Assembly (NCBI GenBank): GCA_946803715.1
Contig: CAMPET010000143.1
Span: 49,753 to 113,752, forward strand
Direction of reading: 5' to 3'
Length of the DNA: 64,000 nt
DNA from: Beroe ovata
Taxonomy: Eukaryota; Ctenophora; Nuda; Beroida; Beroidae
The notes under the pieces are model-generated. The model searched no databases. It saw only the letters and a program-made list of their open reading frames with translations, and was not told where the DNA came from. The translations under genes and the position numbers were made by a program. This document shows, one piece after another, positions 11,786-22,590 of this stretch (positions are counted from its first letter, which is position 1; each line of letters begins with the position of its first letter).

Positions 11786-12455
11786 AGTCTGAGGGGAATG
11801 TCAAGAAAATTCATGATACAATCAGTATATTATAAAAATTTTCATCTGAAATTCTGTCTCACTTGTTTCCATATCTGATCCTGAGGTGCGTACCATCCTT
11901 ACGAGTAAGTGAAGTCAGCGTACCATCCTTACACCCGACTATCACCATCCTAATATGCACATCCTAAGATGGAATTTGGTTAGAATTGCCGAAGAAGCTT
12001 TTTCCTGAGTAAGATAAGGACCTGCTCATGGAAGAAAAAAACATTTTCAATCAGGTTAATGAGGAAAAGCTACTCAAGATAAGATATAATGATAATTCGG
12101 AAATTATAATAGAACGTCAACAGAAGTAATAAGCATAATATGATAGATCTTAGGTCAATTACAAAACTCATCTGAAACGAAAAACTCAAATTTCAATAAA
12201 TACTTAACTTAATTTATTCAGCTTCACAATTTGTTAACTTATTTATCTTCACAATTTAACTAAAATTCAACTTAAATGTAATAACATAAAATTCACAAAT
12301 AACTAGACTCAAGTTTGTTTCTTTGCAGATACCACATTCAGATTTCCCGCCCTCAATTAGTTGCCAAGTTAGGTAATGCAAGAAGATAGACGAGTTTTTC
12401 TGGAATTGCAGAGAATTTATGTGAAAACCTGCTCCGAATAGAGGAAAAAAACAGA
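11786..12455. other. Gene-free AT-rich stretch
   Basis: 3' flank of the CAP gene followed by AT-rich sequence. I see no exon or repeat here. Confidence 0.6.
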
Positions 12456-13479
12456 TCAGATTTTGGCATCACTGGTATCAGTTGTTTGTTCTCCCGATTG
12501 TATCTGAGGACTGTGAATAGATCCCACGGTAGACATTACTTCCCCTGAGGAGGAGGGAGTGTTTTTCCATATCNNNNNNNNNNNNNNNNNNNNNNNNNNN
12601 NNNNNNNNNNNNNNNNNNNNNNNNNNNNNNNNNNNNNNNNNNNNNNNNNNNNNNNNNNNNNNNNNNNNNNNNNNNNNNNNNNNNNNNNNNNNNNNNNNNA
12701 CACACACACACACACGCCGGTTATCTGATAACAGCGGTTTCACAAACCTGATTGCAGGTTGAACGATCGACCGCCCACTCTCTTTTCCTCGAGAGGTGAC
12801 ACCCAGTTGAACACGGAACCGAAAATGGGTATTTGCCGGATTATTCCCTTCTCATAATGCAACTGTTCAGACTCCGACTGTAACTCCTCACTCGCTTGCT
12901 CAATACCCCTGTGTTCAACAAGAGTTAGTGTCTGTGTGTGTGTTTGTGTAGTGTGCGTGTGTGTGTGTGTTTTACAAGCATTGTTTTTGATTGAGGAGGA
13001 CACTGAACACTTCTACAGGATTGAGTTACTAAACTCCCTCCCTACGCAATAAATCAATTGTTCAATTTACCCAAATGCGAATGTTACCTTCCATAACACC
13101 TTTAACATTGTTTCAATAACCCCATTCTTCAATAAACTCTACAAATTTCGCAATATTTCATTGTAAACCGGCCCCAAAGCTACTTTTCATAAGTCGTTTA
13201 CGAGTCTACGAATTTCGCAGCACCCAGGTACTAAAAGCGAATACGAATATAATTATCGCACACAGGATTAATTATAGGCTCAAGGTTTCCAGTCTATAAT
13301 AAAAGAAGATTTTGCTGGGTAAGTTGCCCAGAAGCAAAAATAAATCATGTAGCTTCTCAATCAGTTTACCTTCTAATGATTTCAGCCACTCTTGCCATAT
13401 ACTTGCTGTTGTTCTCAAATTTGGGAGCAACCTCCGCGATGGTATCCAGTAAGGAAGCCACATCAACGACATATGACAC
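12456..13479 (-). CDS. Unrecognised gene fragment, last three exons
   Basis: Three exons chain cleanly on the minus strand: 13479-13370, 12908-12748 and 12544-12456 (ending in TGA), with GT-AG junctions and matching phases, giving 119 residues. The first exon lacks a start and begins at an acceptor, so at least one upstream exon is missing. The peptide is first helical and charged (VASLLDTIAEVAPKFEN, then EELQSESEQL), then has a hydrophobic patch (IPIFGSVFNWVSPL), and ends in a Ser/Thr/Gln-rich tail. I recognise no family. The second intron contains a (CA)n tract and the 126-N gap. The gene may be truncated by the retroelement debris that begins at 13858. Confidence 0.45.
12574..12699. other. 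Assembly gap (126 N)
   Basis: Run of N next to a (CA)n tract, so the missing bases are probably microsatellite. Confidence 0.99.
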
Positions 13480-13857
13480 CTGCAAAAGTTATAATGTGTA
13501 GCGGTGTACGCAAATCCTGATTTCAGCAGGTGTGGTTCATGATTCTTGTTTTGTGTAAAAATGGCGGGAAATAGTTTGAATAGTTGCTATATATGTGTCA
13601 AAGTGAAATGTGGTGGCAGAGTGAAGAGTGGAGTCAAGACGAAGTGATGCCACAGCCAAATAGCGTCAGCAAGTTGTGGTGTTGCTACCGGTGTCAATCA
13701 ATTCTGTGTCGATGTGACGAATAGTTGCCACTTATTAATTTTTGGTCGCACAAATGTCAGCGAATTTGTGGTTAACATGTAATTTTGCGTCGCGCGCGAA
13801 AACATTTTTTCAGCGCGCGTCAAGACATTAGTATCCACATCAACGCGCGTAAAGCAT
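13480..13857. other. No gene seen
   Basis: About 380 bp between the exon fragment and the first LINE fragment. It contains a CpG-rich GCGCGCGT patch near 13790-13850 and no exon that could supply the missing 5' part of the neighbouring fragment. Confidence 0.5.
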
Positions 13858-14173
13858 CAAGAGGTTCTTGATTTTGTAGCACAGGTTTTCAGATGGTCAG
13901 GGTCATTCGCCCTTAACGCAAAAAAATGTAAAGTCATGGCAATTGGGAGAGATGGTCTCCCATGTGACCCAGAGTTGAGGATAGACGGAGTCATCCTGAA
14001 ATGTCTACACAGGTCACCGTTCAAGTTCCTGGGAAGATGGATATATCCCACGTTGTCTGATAGTGATGCTGTAAAGGCAGTTGTAGTCAAAGTAGAAAAC
14101 ATGCTAAAGAAAGTTGATGAGCTGGCTCTTGATGGGAAAAGGAAGACGTGGATATACCAGCACGGCATGCTAC
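13858..14173 (+). mobile_element. LINE reverse-transcriptase fragment
   Basis: Open for 105 codons. The text (AKKCKVMAIGRDG, FKFLGRWIYPTLSD, KTWIYQHGML) is typical of the region just after the catalytic core of non-LTR retrotransposon reverse transcriptases. The catalytic box itself is not in this piece. It stops at the single-N join at 14174, so the break may be an assembly edge. Confidence 0.75.
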
Positions 14174-14629
14174 NCATGCATCAGCGGTCTAGCATCGTCA
14201 GATAAGCATAGTATCAAAACATCGATATGTCACTCATATCGGCGAGTATACTATGTACGTCCGCACAGCTCTACATCACACCACAGTATTCATGTACTGG
14301 ATGTAAGTAGGACAAGGCCTGAGTCATGAGTGGTCACTTACCAAGGGACCTGGGACCAAGGTAGTCAATCTTTGGAAAGGCACCCCCGCTCAATTGACCT
14401 CGTAAGAGGTTAGGTTACCATTAGTACCCAGGTAAGGTGTTTCTATTCCATAAAAGTGCAGCTAGGTGGGTCTCAGTAGAACTTTCAGTGCGGAGAGTTG
14501 CCCTCCTCACGGGGGAGGGTCAGTAGACATTGCACTAGAAACAACAATGAAATATTGTGGTTTTTGTTTTAGGAGTGAAGTGTCTTGCAGTCAGCTTATA
14601 AAAAGAATTTTAGCACTGAGACACTTCTT

Positions 14630-16600
14630 GTAAGATTTACCAATGACATCCTGATTGCCTCTGATTCAAAAAGTGCAACTGTAGTATCATTATTAGATTT
14701 GAGTATACAGCATTTGACACAGTAGAACATACTGTCTTATTGAAGATTTTGGAACAAGAGATAGGTATCTTGGGAACTGCTCTGAAATGGTTCAGGAGCT
14801 TTCTCACCTCAAGAACTCTGATGAGATGGTAATAATGTTTGGTGTCCCCCAAGGATCAGTTCTTGGACCTGTTCTCTTAAATATTTATATAGGATCAATA
14901 TATAGGATCAATATATAGGATCAAAATATCGAAAACTATTTGTTTTACTACTAGTTCAGAGACTAGGCTTCACTATATATGGCTGTGCAGATGACCATCA
15001 AGTCTTCACAACAAAGAATCAGCAATTGTGTCTCACAGAGGATCTTTCCCCCTGCTTTCACAAGGTGAAGCAATGGATGGCTCAGTATTTCCTCCAGCTG
15101 AATGGGAGTAAAACGCAGATTATTGTGTTTGATCCTCAAGATGTCTTGAATAATATTCCGATAGATGGAGCATTTTTGAGTCAGGACATTATAATACAAT
15201 TTGTCTCCACTGTCAAGAATCTTGGCGTTTTGATGGACAGCTCATTAGTCATTAACTATGACAAATCAGGTAATATCATTGAAAAAGTCGTGTTTCAAGA
15301 CCCTAGTAGATGAAGCTAAGAAAAATGGATGGGATGTGGAGCTGAGAACTGTCAAAGTTGGTGCAAGAGGTTTCATGAATATAGAGTCGATGTATGTATT
15401 CAAAATGATGGGGCTCAATCAGAAACAGTGCAGCAGAGCACGGAAAGAACTCTCAGAAGTGGCAATAAGATGTAGTCATTTCATCTGGTTGAACAGAAAT
15501 AACCAGACTTGGGCAGCTCCCATGAGAGTTGTGGTATGAACAGGCTGTAAATACAGATGACTAGATGTATCATTCTTTACTATGATGGACAAGACTAGGA
15601 TGCCCTATGATGGCCGCCGACAGTGGATCCTGGTTAAAGCCATTCAGTGACTCATAGGGCTGGAGCACCCGGATGGCGTTGTTCATCAACAGATTCTTCT
15701 ATTTTTCGCAGATATTGTTTTTGTTCACACTAACAGAAACAACAAGTCAACACCATGATCCTGATAAAGAACACGGGGATCTCACTTCTCTCACAATAGG
15801 TAAACATCATTACACACTAACTCAGCTTGGGGGCTAGTATCTTATTAGGCACGCCTGGTTATTCAGTGTTGGTGCAACGAGCCACAAGCACACTATTTAG
15901 TGTACATTTTTCAACTACACAAGATTTCAAAGATCTGTTTCCTACTCACAAAAGATAATCTCAAGACAATTGTAAACAGTCTGGTTGTTTCTTGCCTTGA
16001 CTATTTGCATGCCATCTTCTTTGGAATTATGGAAAAGCTCCTTCTTCAACTGCAGCAAATTCAAAATGCTGCATCGAAACTGGGCAAATATAAATATAGT
16101 CACATGGAAAGCGACTTGAAAACCCCTCATTGGCTCCCCATCAAGAAAAGGATAATATTCAAACTTGCTCTACTAGTCTTCAAGTCAGTCAAAGGTCTTG
16201 AAGCTACTCAAAGAACCGAAGACTAAGTCAGCATATGGTGATAAATCTTTTGCCAAAACAGGTCCAAAAATGTGGAATTTGTTGCCTGACTATGTAAAAT
16301 TTTCTATGTCCATTGAGTCTTTCAAAACTTCGTTGAAAACGTATCTCTTTAATGAAGCTTTTATCAATACCTAACAGTCAATGAACTCAAAGTACTTGAT
16401 TGCAATTTGTGTTTCAGTCCTAGACAGTGCTTTCAATGTTAGCTTGGGACATCAATTTTTCTTTTCATGATGATTCTTAGGAAATTTTTAGCGCACTGTT
16501 TACTTTTTTAGTTTAAATGTTTCGTGGCACAGCTGAGTGTCAGAAGATGTGCCACAATAAATTACAAATTTAACTTATTATTATTATTATTATATGGTAA
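14630..16600 (+). mobile_element. CR1/L2-type LINE, decayed, ending in (ATT)n
   Basis: Fragments of one reverse transcriptase appear in order but in shifting frames: NDILIASDSKSATVVSLL (14640), FGVPQGSVLGPVL (14838), the YxADD-like catalytic box as YGCADDHQVFTT (14980), VKQWMAQYFLQLNGSKTQII (15064), NSLVVSCLDY (15970), and HWLPIKKRIIFKLALLVFKS (16130). Frameshifts and stops make it inactive. The 3' end passes into AATAAATTACAAATTTAA and then a TTA/ATT repeat at 16574-16597, as expected of this group. The body is interrupted by a second LINE fragment at about 15307-15900. Confidence 0.8.
15307..15900 (+). mobile_element. Second LINE 3' end nested in the first
   Basis: The CR1-like reading (KKSCFKT) changes abruptly at 15306 to LVDEAKKNGWDVELRTVKVG, then LNQKQCSRARKELSEVAIRC and HFIWLNRNNQTWA. 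This is C-terminal text of a different LINE type, probably the same type as the 13858 fragment. The CR1-like text resumes near 15909 (SKICFLLTKDNLKTIV). No clear target-site duplication was found. Confidence 0.65.
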
Positions 16601-16963
16601 ATTTGCAAATTCTTGGGTTCCCAAAAGCATGAATTGGTCGTTGCCAACATGCTGTAGGTCGCCAAGCAGCGATCTAGCAATCGCTGGGATTCCATCACCA
16701 GGACTGACAGTGCTTTCTCTATTGTGAAGTTTTGTTAATAAATTTTTAATTCCTATCAACATCTTGAATATATGCTAAGTGCAATCTCATGGCTATGTAG
16801 TTTGAAGATTTTGTTGGAAATTTCAGCAGAGGAAAATTTTGGACTGGAAGAGGGGCCTTGGCCTTTCAGGTCTGCTTCCTCAATGATCCATTCATCCAAT
16901 CTCCCATAGTTTAAACTGATCATAATTTTTCCCTATACTTATTTTTCATGCATTTCAGTTCAA
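16601..16963 (+). promoter_or_regulatory. 5' region of the RGS22-like gene with a likely leader intron
   Basis: Immediately before the RGS start is a pyrimidine-rich run ending TTTCATGCATTTCAG, only 5 bases ahead of the ATG. That looks like a splice acceptor, so the transcript probably has an upstream non-coding exon in this stretch. Confidence 0.45.
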
Positions 16964-19900
16964 ATGGCTGAATCGGATGAGCAACAAATTCTTGAGGAGC
17001 ATTTCAACTTAGGCAACAAGAGATTAAGGTTTTCAAACCTCAATTTGCCTTCTCAGATATCCTGTTATCTGCCCAAAGAGAACAAGTGCCCAACTACAAT
17101 TGGTTTGGATAATTCGCACACTGAATTTTTTGCTTTGATTTTGAGTGACAATATATTTCGAGATTTTTTTAATGTCTTCCTCTTGTTGCCAATTCATTCC
17201 CACCAATGTGTGGTAAAGCAGAGTAATGAGGGCTGCTATTTTGAATGCTTCCCAATGCTAAGGAATATTGGGAAGCAGTTATCTGTCAACCATATGCTAG
17301 AGTGGTTGTATGCCAATAGATTGCCATTTTTCCTGATGAGCAGAATTTATCAAGTGTGTCTATTTGCTCATGCATTTTGTTCAAACAATGCTTACATGGA
17401 CTTTGATGAAGAGATTGAGTACACCAAAAAAGAATTGGTGATGTTTGCTGAAATGCGTACTGTTGAGGGTATTCAAAAACTTATCAGACATGCTGGAAGT
17501 ACTGCTGATGGAATTATGATACAACTATGGCTTGATTTGCAATGGTTACAGCATACCAAAAAAGAACATGGCCATATGGATATGGTTAAGGCAATAAGAG
17601 AGAGGTACACATCTCAAAGTATCAAATTACCAAAATATTTTAAGGGGAAGTTGTCAACAGTATTAGACGAAATTTGTAAGGTATCTTTAAATTCATGTCA
17701 GCTAACAAGAAAGGAGAACTTTATGAATAGCTATGAAATACTTCTTCACAACCCATTCATTCAAAAAGGGTTTGAAGAAGGACCCCAAGAAACTGTGAGA
17801 CACCCAGAATCTCTGCTAACAAGCATTCAAGGTGATTTAATGAAATACTTAAAAGAAGACTTTTGTAAAAGATATCTTGCATATTATGAGTGCTTACCAT
17901 CTAAATATCGTAATTTAACCAAAGAAACTCCCAAGAATATTAGCATAGTTCAAGAATCTTCTCTCCTTCCTCAAAGAGCAGACAAGTGTGATTTGAAATC
18001 AGGTCGTTCCAAGAGCACACTCCCTCAAGCAAGAAGCAGTGAGATGCAACCTGATGAGTCAGTTAAGCGCCCTAAAACTTGCTATCCTCATCTGCACCCT
18101 AAGATGCAAAGTATCAGTCGCTTATCAGCAAAGACTAGTGGCTACTTATCTCTCACTCCAGATGATAGGCTAGTTACTCTGTCACCTCAAATGACAGAAA
18201 ATCTAGGGAAAAGTGTAAGAGAGGTCCAGAGTCTTCCAAATCTATCAAGCATGCAATATTCAGATGCTGCTTTAACATCTCACTCCATGATAGACCTATC
18301 TGAAGCATCACATTTCAATGTAAATGAAAATGCTGTTAAGAAGTGTAAAGAGGCAATTTCCAATCATAGAGGGACTGAATCACAACTTTCTAATCATTCA
18401 ATGAGCTTAGATGTTAGTTTGAGCCAGGCATCTGAGACAGTGACAGCATGTTCTCCAGATATCAATCTCAGTGCTGGAGATTCAAAAATGGAGAAAGATG
18501 TTCTTCCACCAATTATAAGGCGAACTACTTTAGCATCAAATCCACAATCAAAAGAAGCAGGACATCTTCCTTCAGCTAACAATGGTGGCTCAATAATTCT
18601 TAATAAAGATTTGTCTACTTCAGTAAGGCGGAATACAACATTCCAAAATGTAATGGATTCTCGCAGAGCGTCCTCTTTCATAGGGAGAACAGTTGGATCC
18701 CAAAGGAATAGTTCTTTCAACTTACAAAACAATTTGGAGAGCCAAAAGATTTCAGATGAAATAATCCAAAACAAAAATGCAGAATCAATGTTAGTACAGG
18801 ATAAGCAAAGATTCTATGTTGCTATGATTGCATCTGATCAGCTAGCTGGAGGCCCATTCAGAAATTATCTTGACACAAATCATTTAGATCCCCTGACCAA
18901 TCTCCTTACCTTATGGGAGAATATTGAGGTTGTAAGGTGCCTTACTAATGAAGGTGGAAGACGCGGTGCAATTGCTAAAAGTTTTGGGGGAAATGGTTTC
19001 TTAAGTAGTTATGATGACTGGCCGGTTGCCAAAGATGACCCATATCATCAGTACCAGGAGAGTCTCAGGCAGTTAAGGAGATATCCTGATCCCTGGCACG
19101 ATTTTATGCAAAAAATGCACCATGTTGAGAGATTCTTCAAGAATCACAAAATTGTTAAACCATATGATCTTGGTGAAATTAATGGATTTGTTGAGAAACT
19201 GACTGAGTCAAAATGTGATGATGAGATTCTTGCTCTTGTTCAAGAATATGTTATCTCAAAACTCCGAAAACATATTGATAAGTACTTGAAATTTGATACA
19301 AGTAATATCCAGCACTATATGTCTGACAGTGATACCACATTTTCCCACAAAAACCAAAAATATTGGAATGAAAGTGATAAATTCCTTATCAACTGTCATA
19401 GCAGAATGAAAGGCCAGCATCCAGTTCACTATGATTTATTTCGAATCGCAGTTTTTTCACCTCTCTCTGGACGTCTCTGGGTTGCAATTGATATGTGTGA
19501 AAGGATGGTATTTCCTTTTGCAGTTAGGAAACTCTCTATGCCGATGATGACTTTAGGAAGTATGATTCAAGTAAAGATGTTTGTTATGAGGAAAAGAAAA
19601 CAAATGGAAAACAAAAAACGGGAGGCAGCTGTAACAGCTGCAGGATATCCGGAAAATGAACCAATCAGAATTCCCAAAAGGAAAGAGCCCTATTTCCCAA
19701 GGGCAAGGCGGAAGCAAAGAAAGATCAAAAATGCAGTAAGTTGCAATTATTCAATTGATTGGAACACATTACTCTCTCAATTAAAAAATGTGTATACGGA
19801 GAATTACAATTCAATAACAGCTCAAGTGACCAAAAATATTGGAAGCTTGGCCCCTCCGACTTTTGAAGATCTATTGCTGCAGGAATCATCACTCAAAGCT

Positions 19901-21202
19901 TTTCGTCGATACATTTACATGCATTGCAAATATCCTGAAAAAGAGCACCTTACCAATGTTCTGAATTTCCTAGTTGCAGTAAAAGACATTGATAGCAAGC
20001 TGGATTCAAAAGATTTCTGTGATTGGTCTAAAGGTATTTTCTCTTCTTTTATTTTCTGTAAACAGTCAATTCTGCTGGAAATGCACCTTGATGAGGAAAT
20101 AACCATGCAAATATCTAAGAAGCGTATGGGCAACCCAAGTTTTCTTCTTAGCATTTCTCACATTGTGAAGCAATGGGTTTACACAAATATCTGGAAAGAT
20201 TTTACTTCAAAAATGTATCCAATTGCTTCAATAGATTATGAGCTATTTTTTAAAGCTAAACAAGTATTGCATTGGAAACCTCAGGTGTTGAAAAAACCAT
20301 TGTGTAAACGTATACTTCAACAGATGGTTAATATTTCGAACTTTATACTTTTTATTTCTGAACCATCTCAGTTTGAGAATTTCAGACAATTTCTAGCCGA
20401 CCAAAAACATACAAGTGGAGTTGAAAAGTTGCTTATTGGAAAAAAGAACAACATTCCAATTTGGATAAGCAAGCTACCCCAAGACCTCTATCTCCTTATG
20501 GATATCATGTCATACAAGAATTTGATTTTATCTATAAGAGAATCTGCTCAAGATTTGACCCTAGACGATAATGAGGAGAAAAGAATATTCCAAAAGACCG
20601 AATTGATTCAAGAATCATTCTTTGATTCTTTGATACCACCTAGGTTACAGGTCAATATCCCTACTACAATTGCGACAGATATTTCCATCAGTCTGAAAAA
20701 CCATCATTTCCCATATTCACTCTTCAATGAAGGGGCGATCTATATCCTCCTTACTCTGACAACATACTGGAGGAAATATAGTTTGTTAGAATTTGCTCCA
20801 GACAGCAACAAGAAAGATTTTGTAGTCAAACGTTTGTCAGGTATACCACTAACATATCAGTCAACTCATGATAACCATTGGAACAGAAATACTCAACTAC
20901 TCTCTAACTCAGTTGCATCCAAATTCAGTTTATCACGGGGGTATGAAATTACTGGGTTATATTTCACGGCTAGTAATGGCTTTAAAGAAATCCTCAGACC
21001 CATCAATACTTTTGCAAGACCATCAGATTCTAGCTGCAAAAGGTCTACTCAGTCGGTTGTAGGGGACAAATCGTCAAAGCAATCGTTCAAGTCTCGAAAT
21101 TCCTCCCTGGCTGTTCCTACAACAGTGAGAAACATTTTTAGTTCTAGAATTGGAAATCGCAATTTTCGCAGTTCTATTGTAGCAGACATAAGAAGAAAGT
21201 GA
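16964..21202 (+). CDS. RGS22: RGS22-like multi-RGS-domain protein, one coding exon
   Basis: A single uninterrupted frame of 1,412 codons. RGS-like helical domains appear at about 54-310 (FFALILSDNIFRDFFNVF ...), 617-790 (FYVAMIASDQLAGGPFRNYL), 966-1090 (FEDLLLQESSLKAFRRYI) and 1105-1200 (FENFRQFLADQ). The first two are separated by a Ser-rich, poorly conserved linker (about 320-610). The central region has a basic stretch near 890-930 (KRKEPYFPRARRKQRKIK). Human RGS22 is about 1,260 residues with the same plan of several divergent RGS domains and is linked to cilia and sperm; the match here rests on domain plan and N-terminal likeness. The lack of coding introns contrasts with intron-rich neighbours. 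An ATTAAA lies 24 bp past the stop. Confidence 0.65.
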   Translation: MAESDEQQILEEHFNLGNKRLRFSNLNLPSQISCYLPKENKCPTTIGLDNSHTEFFALILSDNIFRDFFNVFLLLPIHSHQCVVKQSNEGCYFECFPMLRNIGKQLSVNHMLEWLYANRLPFFLMSRIYQVCLFAHAFCSNNAYMDFDEEIEYTKKELVMFAEMRTVEGIQKLIRHAGSTADGIMIQLWLDLQWLQHTKKEHGHMDMVKAIRERYTSQSIKLPKYFKGKLSTVLDEICKVSLNSCQLTRKENFMNSYEILLHNPFIQKGFEEGPQETVRHPESLLTSIQGDLMKYLKEDFCKRYLAYYECLPSKYRNLTKETPKNISIVQESSLLPQRADKCDLKSGRSKSTLPQARSSEMQPDESVKRPKTCYPHLHPKMQSISRLSAKTSGYLSLTPDDRLVTLSPQMTENLGKSVREVQSLPNLSSMQYSDAALTSHSMIDLSEASHFNVNENAVKKCKEAISNHRGTESQLSNHSMSLDVSLSQASETVTACSPDINLSAGDSKMEKDVLPPIIRRTTLASNPQSKEAGHLPSANNGGSIILNKDLSTSVRRNTTFQNVMDSRRASSFIGRTVGSQRNSSFNLQNNLESQKISDEIIQNKNAESMLVQDKQRFYVAMIASDQLAGGPFRNYLDTNHLDPLTNLLTLWENIEVVRCLTNEGGRRGAIAKSFGGNGFLSSYDDWPVAKDDPYHQYQESLRQLRRYPDPWHDFMQKMHHVERFFKNHKIVKPYDLGEINGFVEKLTESKCDDEILALVQEYVISKLRKHIDKYLKFDTSNIQHYMSDSDTTFSHKNQKYWNESDKFLINCHSRMKGQHPVHYDLFRIAVFSPLSGRLWVAIDMCERMVFPFAVRKLSMPMMTLGSMIQVKMFVMRKRKQMENKKREAAVTAAGYPENEPIRIPKRKEPYFPRARRKQRKIKNAVSCNYSIDWNTLLSQLKNVYTENYNSITAQVTKNIGSLAPPTFEDLLLQESSLKAFRRYIYMHCKYPEKEHLTNVLNFLVAVKDIDSKLDSKDFCDWSKGIFSSFIFCKQSILLEMHLDEEITMQISKKRMGNPSFLLSISHIVKQWVYTNIWKDFTSKMYPIASIDYELFFKAKQVLHWKPQVLKKPLCKRILQQMVNISNFILFISEPSQFENFRQFLADQKHTSGVEKLLIGKKNNIPIWISKLPQDLYLLMDIMSYKNLILSIRESAQDLTLDDNEEKRIFQKTELIQESFFDSLIPPRLQVNIPTTIATDISISLKNHHFPYSLFNEGAIYILLTLTTYWRKYSLLEFAPDSNKKDFVVKRLSGIPLTYQSTHDNHWNRNTQLLSNSVASKFSLSRGYEITGLYFTASNGFKEILRPINTFARPSDSSCKRSTQSVVGDKSSKQSFKSRNSSLAVPTTVRNIFSSRIGNRNFRSSIVADIRRK

Positions 21203-21821
21203 CTGAATAGAAATTGATTATATCTTATTAAACATGGGTATACCTACTGTTGGCAGGACGTAGTAGGGGGTAGGTAATGAATAAGATTTTTGAGCTGTTT
21301 TCTTTCCTTAAATTAAGACAGATTATGGGGCATTATTATGAAGTAAGCTTTTATTAAGGTATCTTTCGCAGGTATCCTGATGTTCCTACCTCAGTGTTTA
21401 TATCTCGATGTTCCTTTAACATTATCATCATTATCTATGATTCTGAAAGACATTGTTCAAAAAACTCTCTATATAAGCTTCATCATTGGGTTCTTCTATT
21501 ATCATGGGAAGTCTTCATTTTTCAAATTGGGAATGAATTTGATAGGTATTCTTTGAGAAGTTAATCTCTGGATACTAATGCCACAAATTAGAAACGTTTA
21601 AATTATTTGAAATGAATTGAATAAAATGAGATGCAATGGTTATTCTAAATGAAAATTTAGACCATAATTGCGAAAATAGGTCTTTGGAGATGAAACACTT
21701 GCAATGAAGCTGGTGAGAGCCATGAAAGAAAATATATAATTGTGAACGATTACATAGGTACATGTGAATCATCTTCATATTTTGAATAACATCAAATCAC
21801 CACAGTGATGTAAAAAAGGAT
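21203..21821. other. Spacer between RGS22-like gene and the giant gene
   Basis: 620 bp of AT-rich sequence without exons. A TATA-like stretch at about 21731-21741 lies some 85 bp before the next start codon. Confidence 0.5.
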
Positions 21822-22590
21822 ATGATTTTCATCTTCTTGGCTATAGTGCATGCCTGCTCTGTGCAGAGCTATGAGTTCACTGCAAATGATGATGGTGAAC
21901 GCCTCTGGCCGGAGGGCCTTATCCCATTCCAAATCGATGAGGCGTTCTTCAACAAGGAAACAATCCATCTTATTCGTGATGCCATGAATAACTGGGAAAT
22001 CAACACATGCATTAGATTTGTACCTTACATAGATCAGTCCGACTACATACTCATTACATCGAGTGAAAGCGGGTAGGTATGACAGGATGAAATGATTCCA
22101 TGGTTGATTAGTACCTATCAATCTTTTGATCTTCATTATCTGTTATTAATTACCTACTACTCTATTATCAACTTTTAGATGCTGGTCTTATATTGGGAAA
22201 CAGAAAGGTAGACAGTTGTTGATGTTCAACAAGAATTGTATTTCTGCTGAAATAATAACATTTGAACTTGGTCATGCAATTGGTATTTTAAGTGCCCAGT
22301 CAGTCGAAATGGAGGTGAGAGTTTATGATTGCTCGTTTCTAAAATTCCTATCATATGGGCAAGCAGTATACTGGATGATCTGTTTTTGAATTATGCACAT
22401 ATTGTGCAACCCTTACAGAGAGTTGAGGATAGCAATAAGAAGGTTCACAGCACCATTCTCCACTTCTCCAACATTCGATCACACCACTTGTTTGGAATCA
22501 ATGCATCCACACCCATCACAATCTTGCCTCACCCCAAAGCAATCAAACTCACTAACGAGCTCTACAAGTGTAATGTTGATATTGGAACAG
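21822..22590 (+). CDS. Signal peptide and catalytically degenerate astacin-like domain (exons 1-3)
   Basis: Exons 21822-22072, 22179-22314 and 22419-22590. [16 protein letters not shown] is a signal peptide. [12 protein letters not shown], the helix [17 protein letters not shown] and [13 protein letters not shown] follow the astacin (M12A) pattern closely. The zinc motif HExxHxxGxxH appears as [11 protein letters not shown]: the catalytic Glu, middle His and Gly remain, but the first and third zinc-binding His are Phe and Ser. The stretch after it is about 30 residues shorter than usual. The Met-turn (normally SVMHY) reads STILHF, without the Met. The domain end is recognisable ([18 protein letters not shown]). 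No prodomain is evident between signal and domain. I infer a non-peptidase binding fold. The acceptor of exon 3 is the best of several. Confidence 0.75.
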
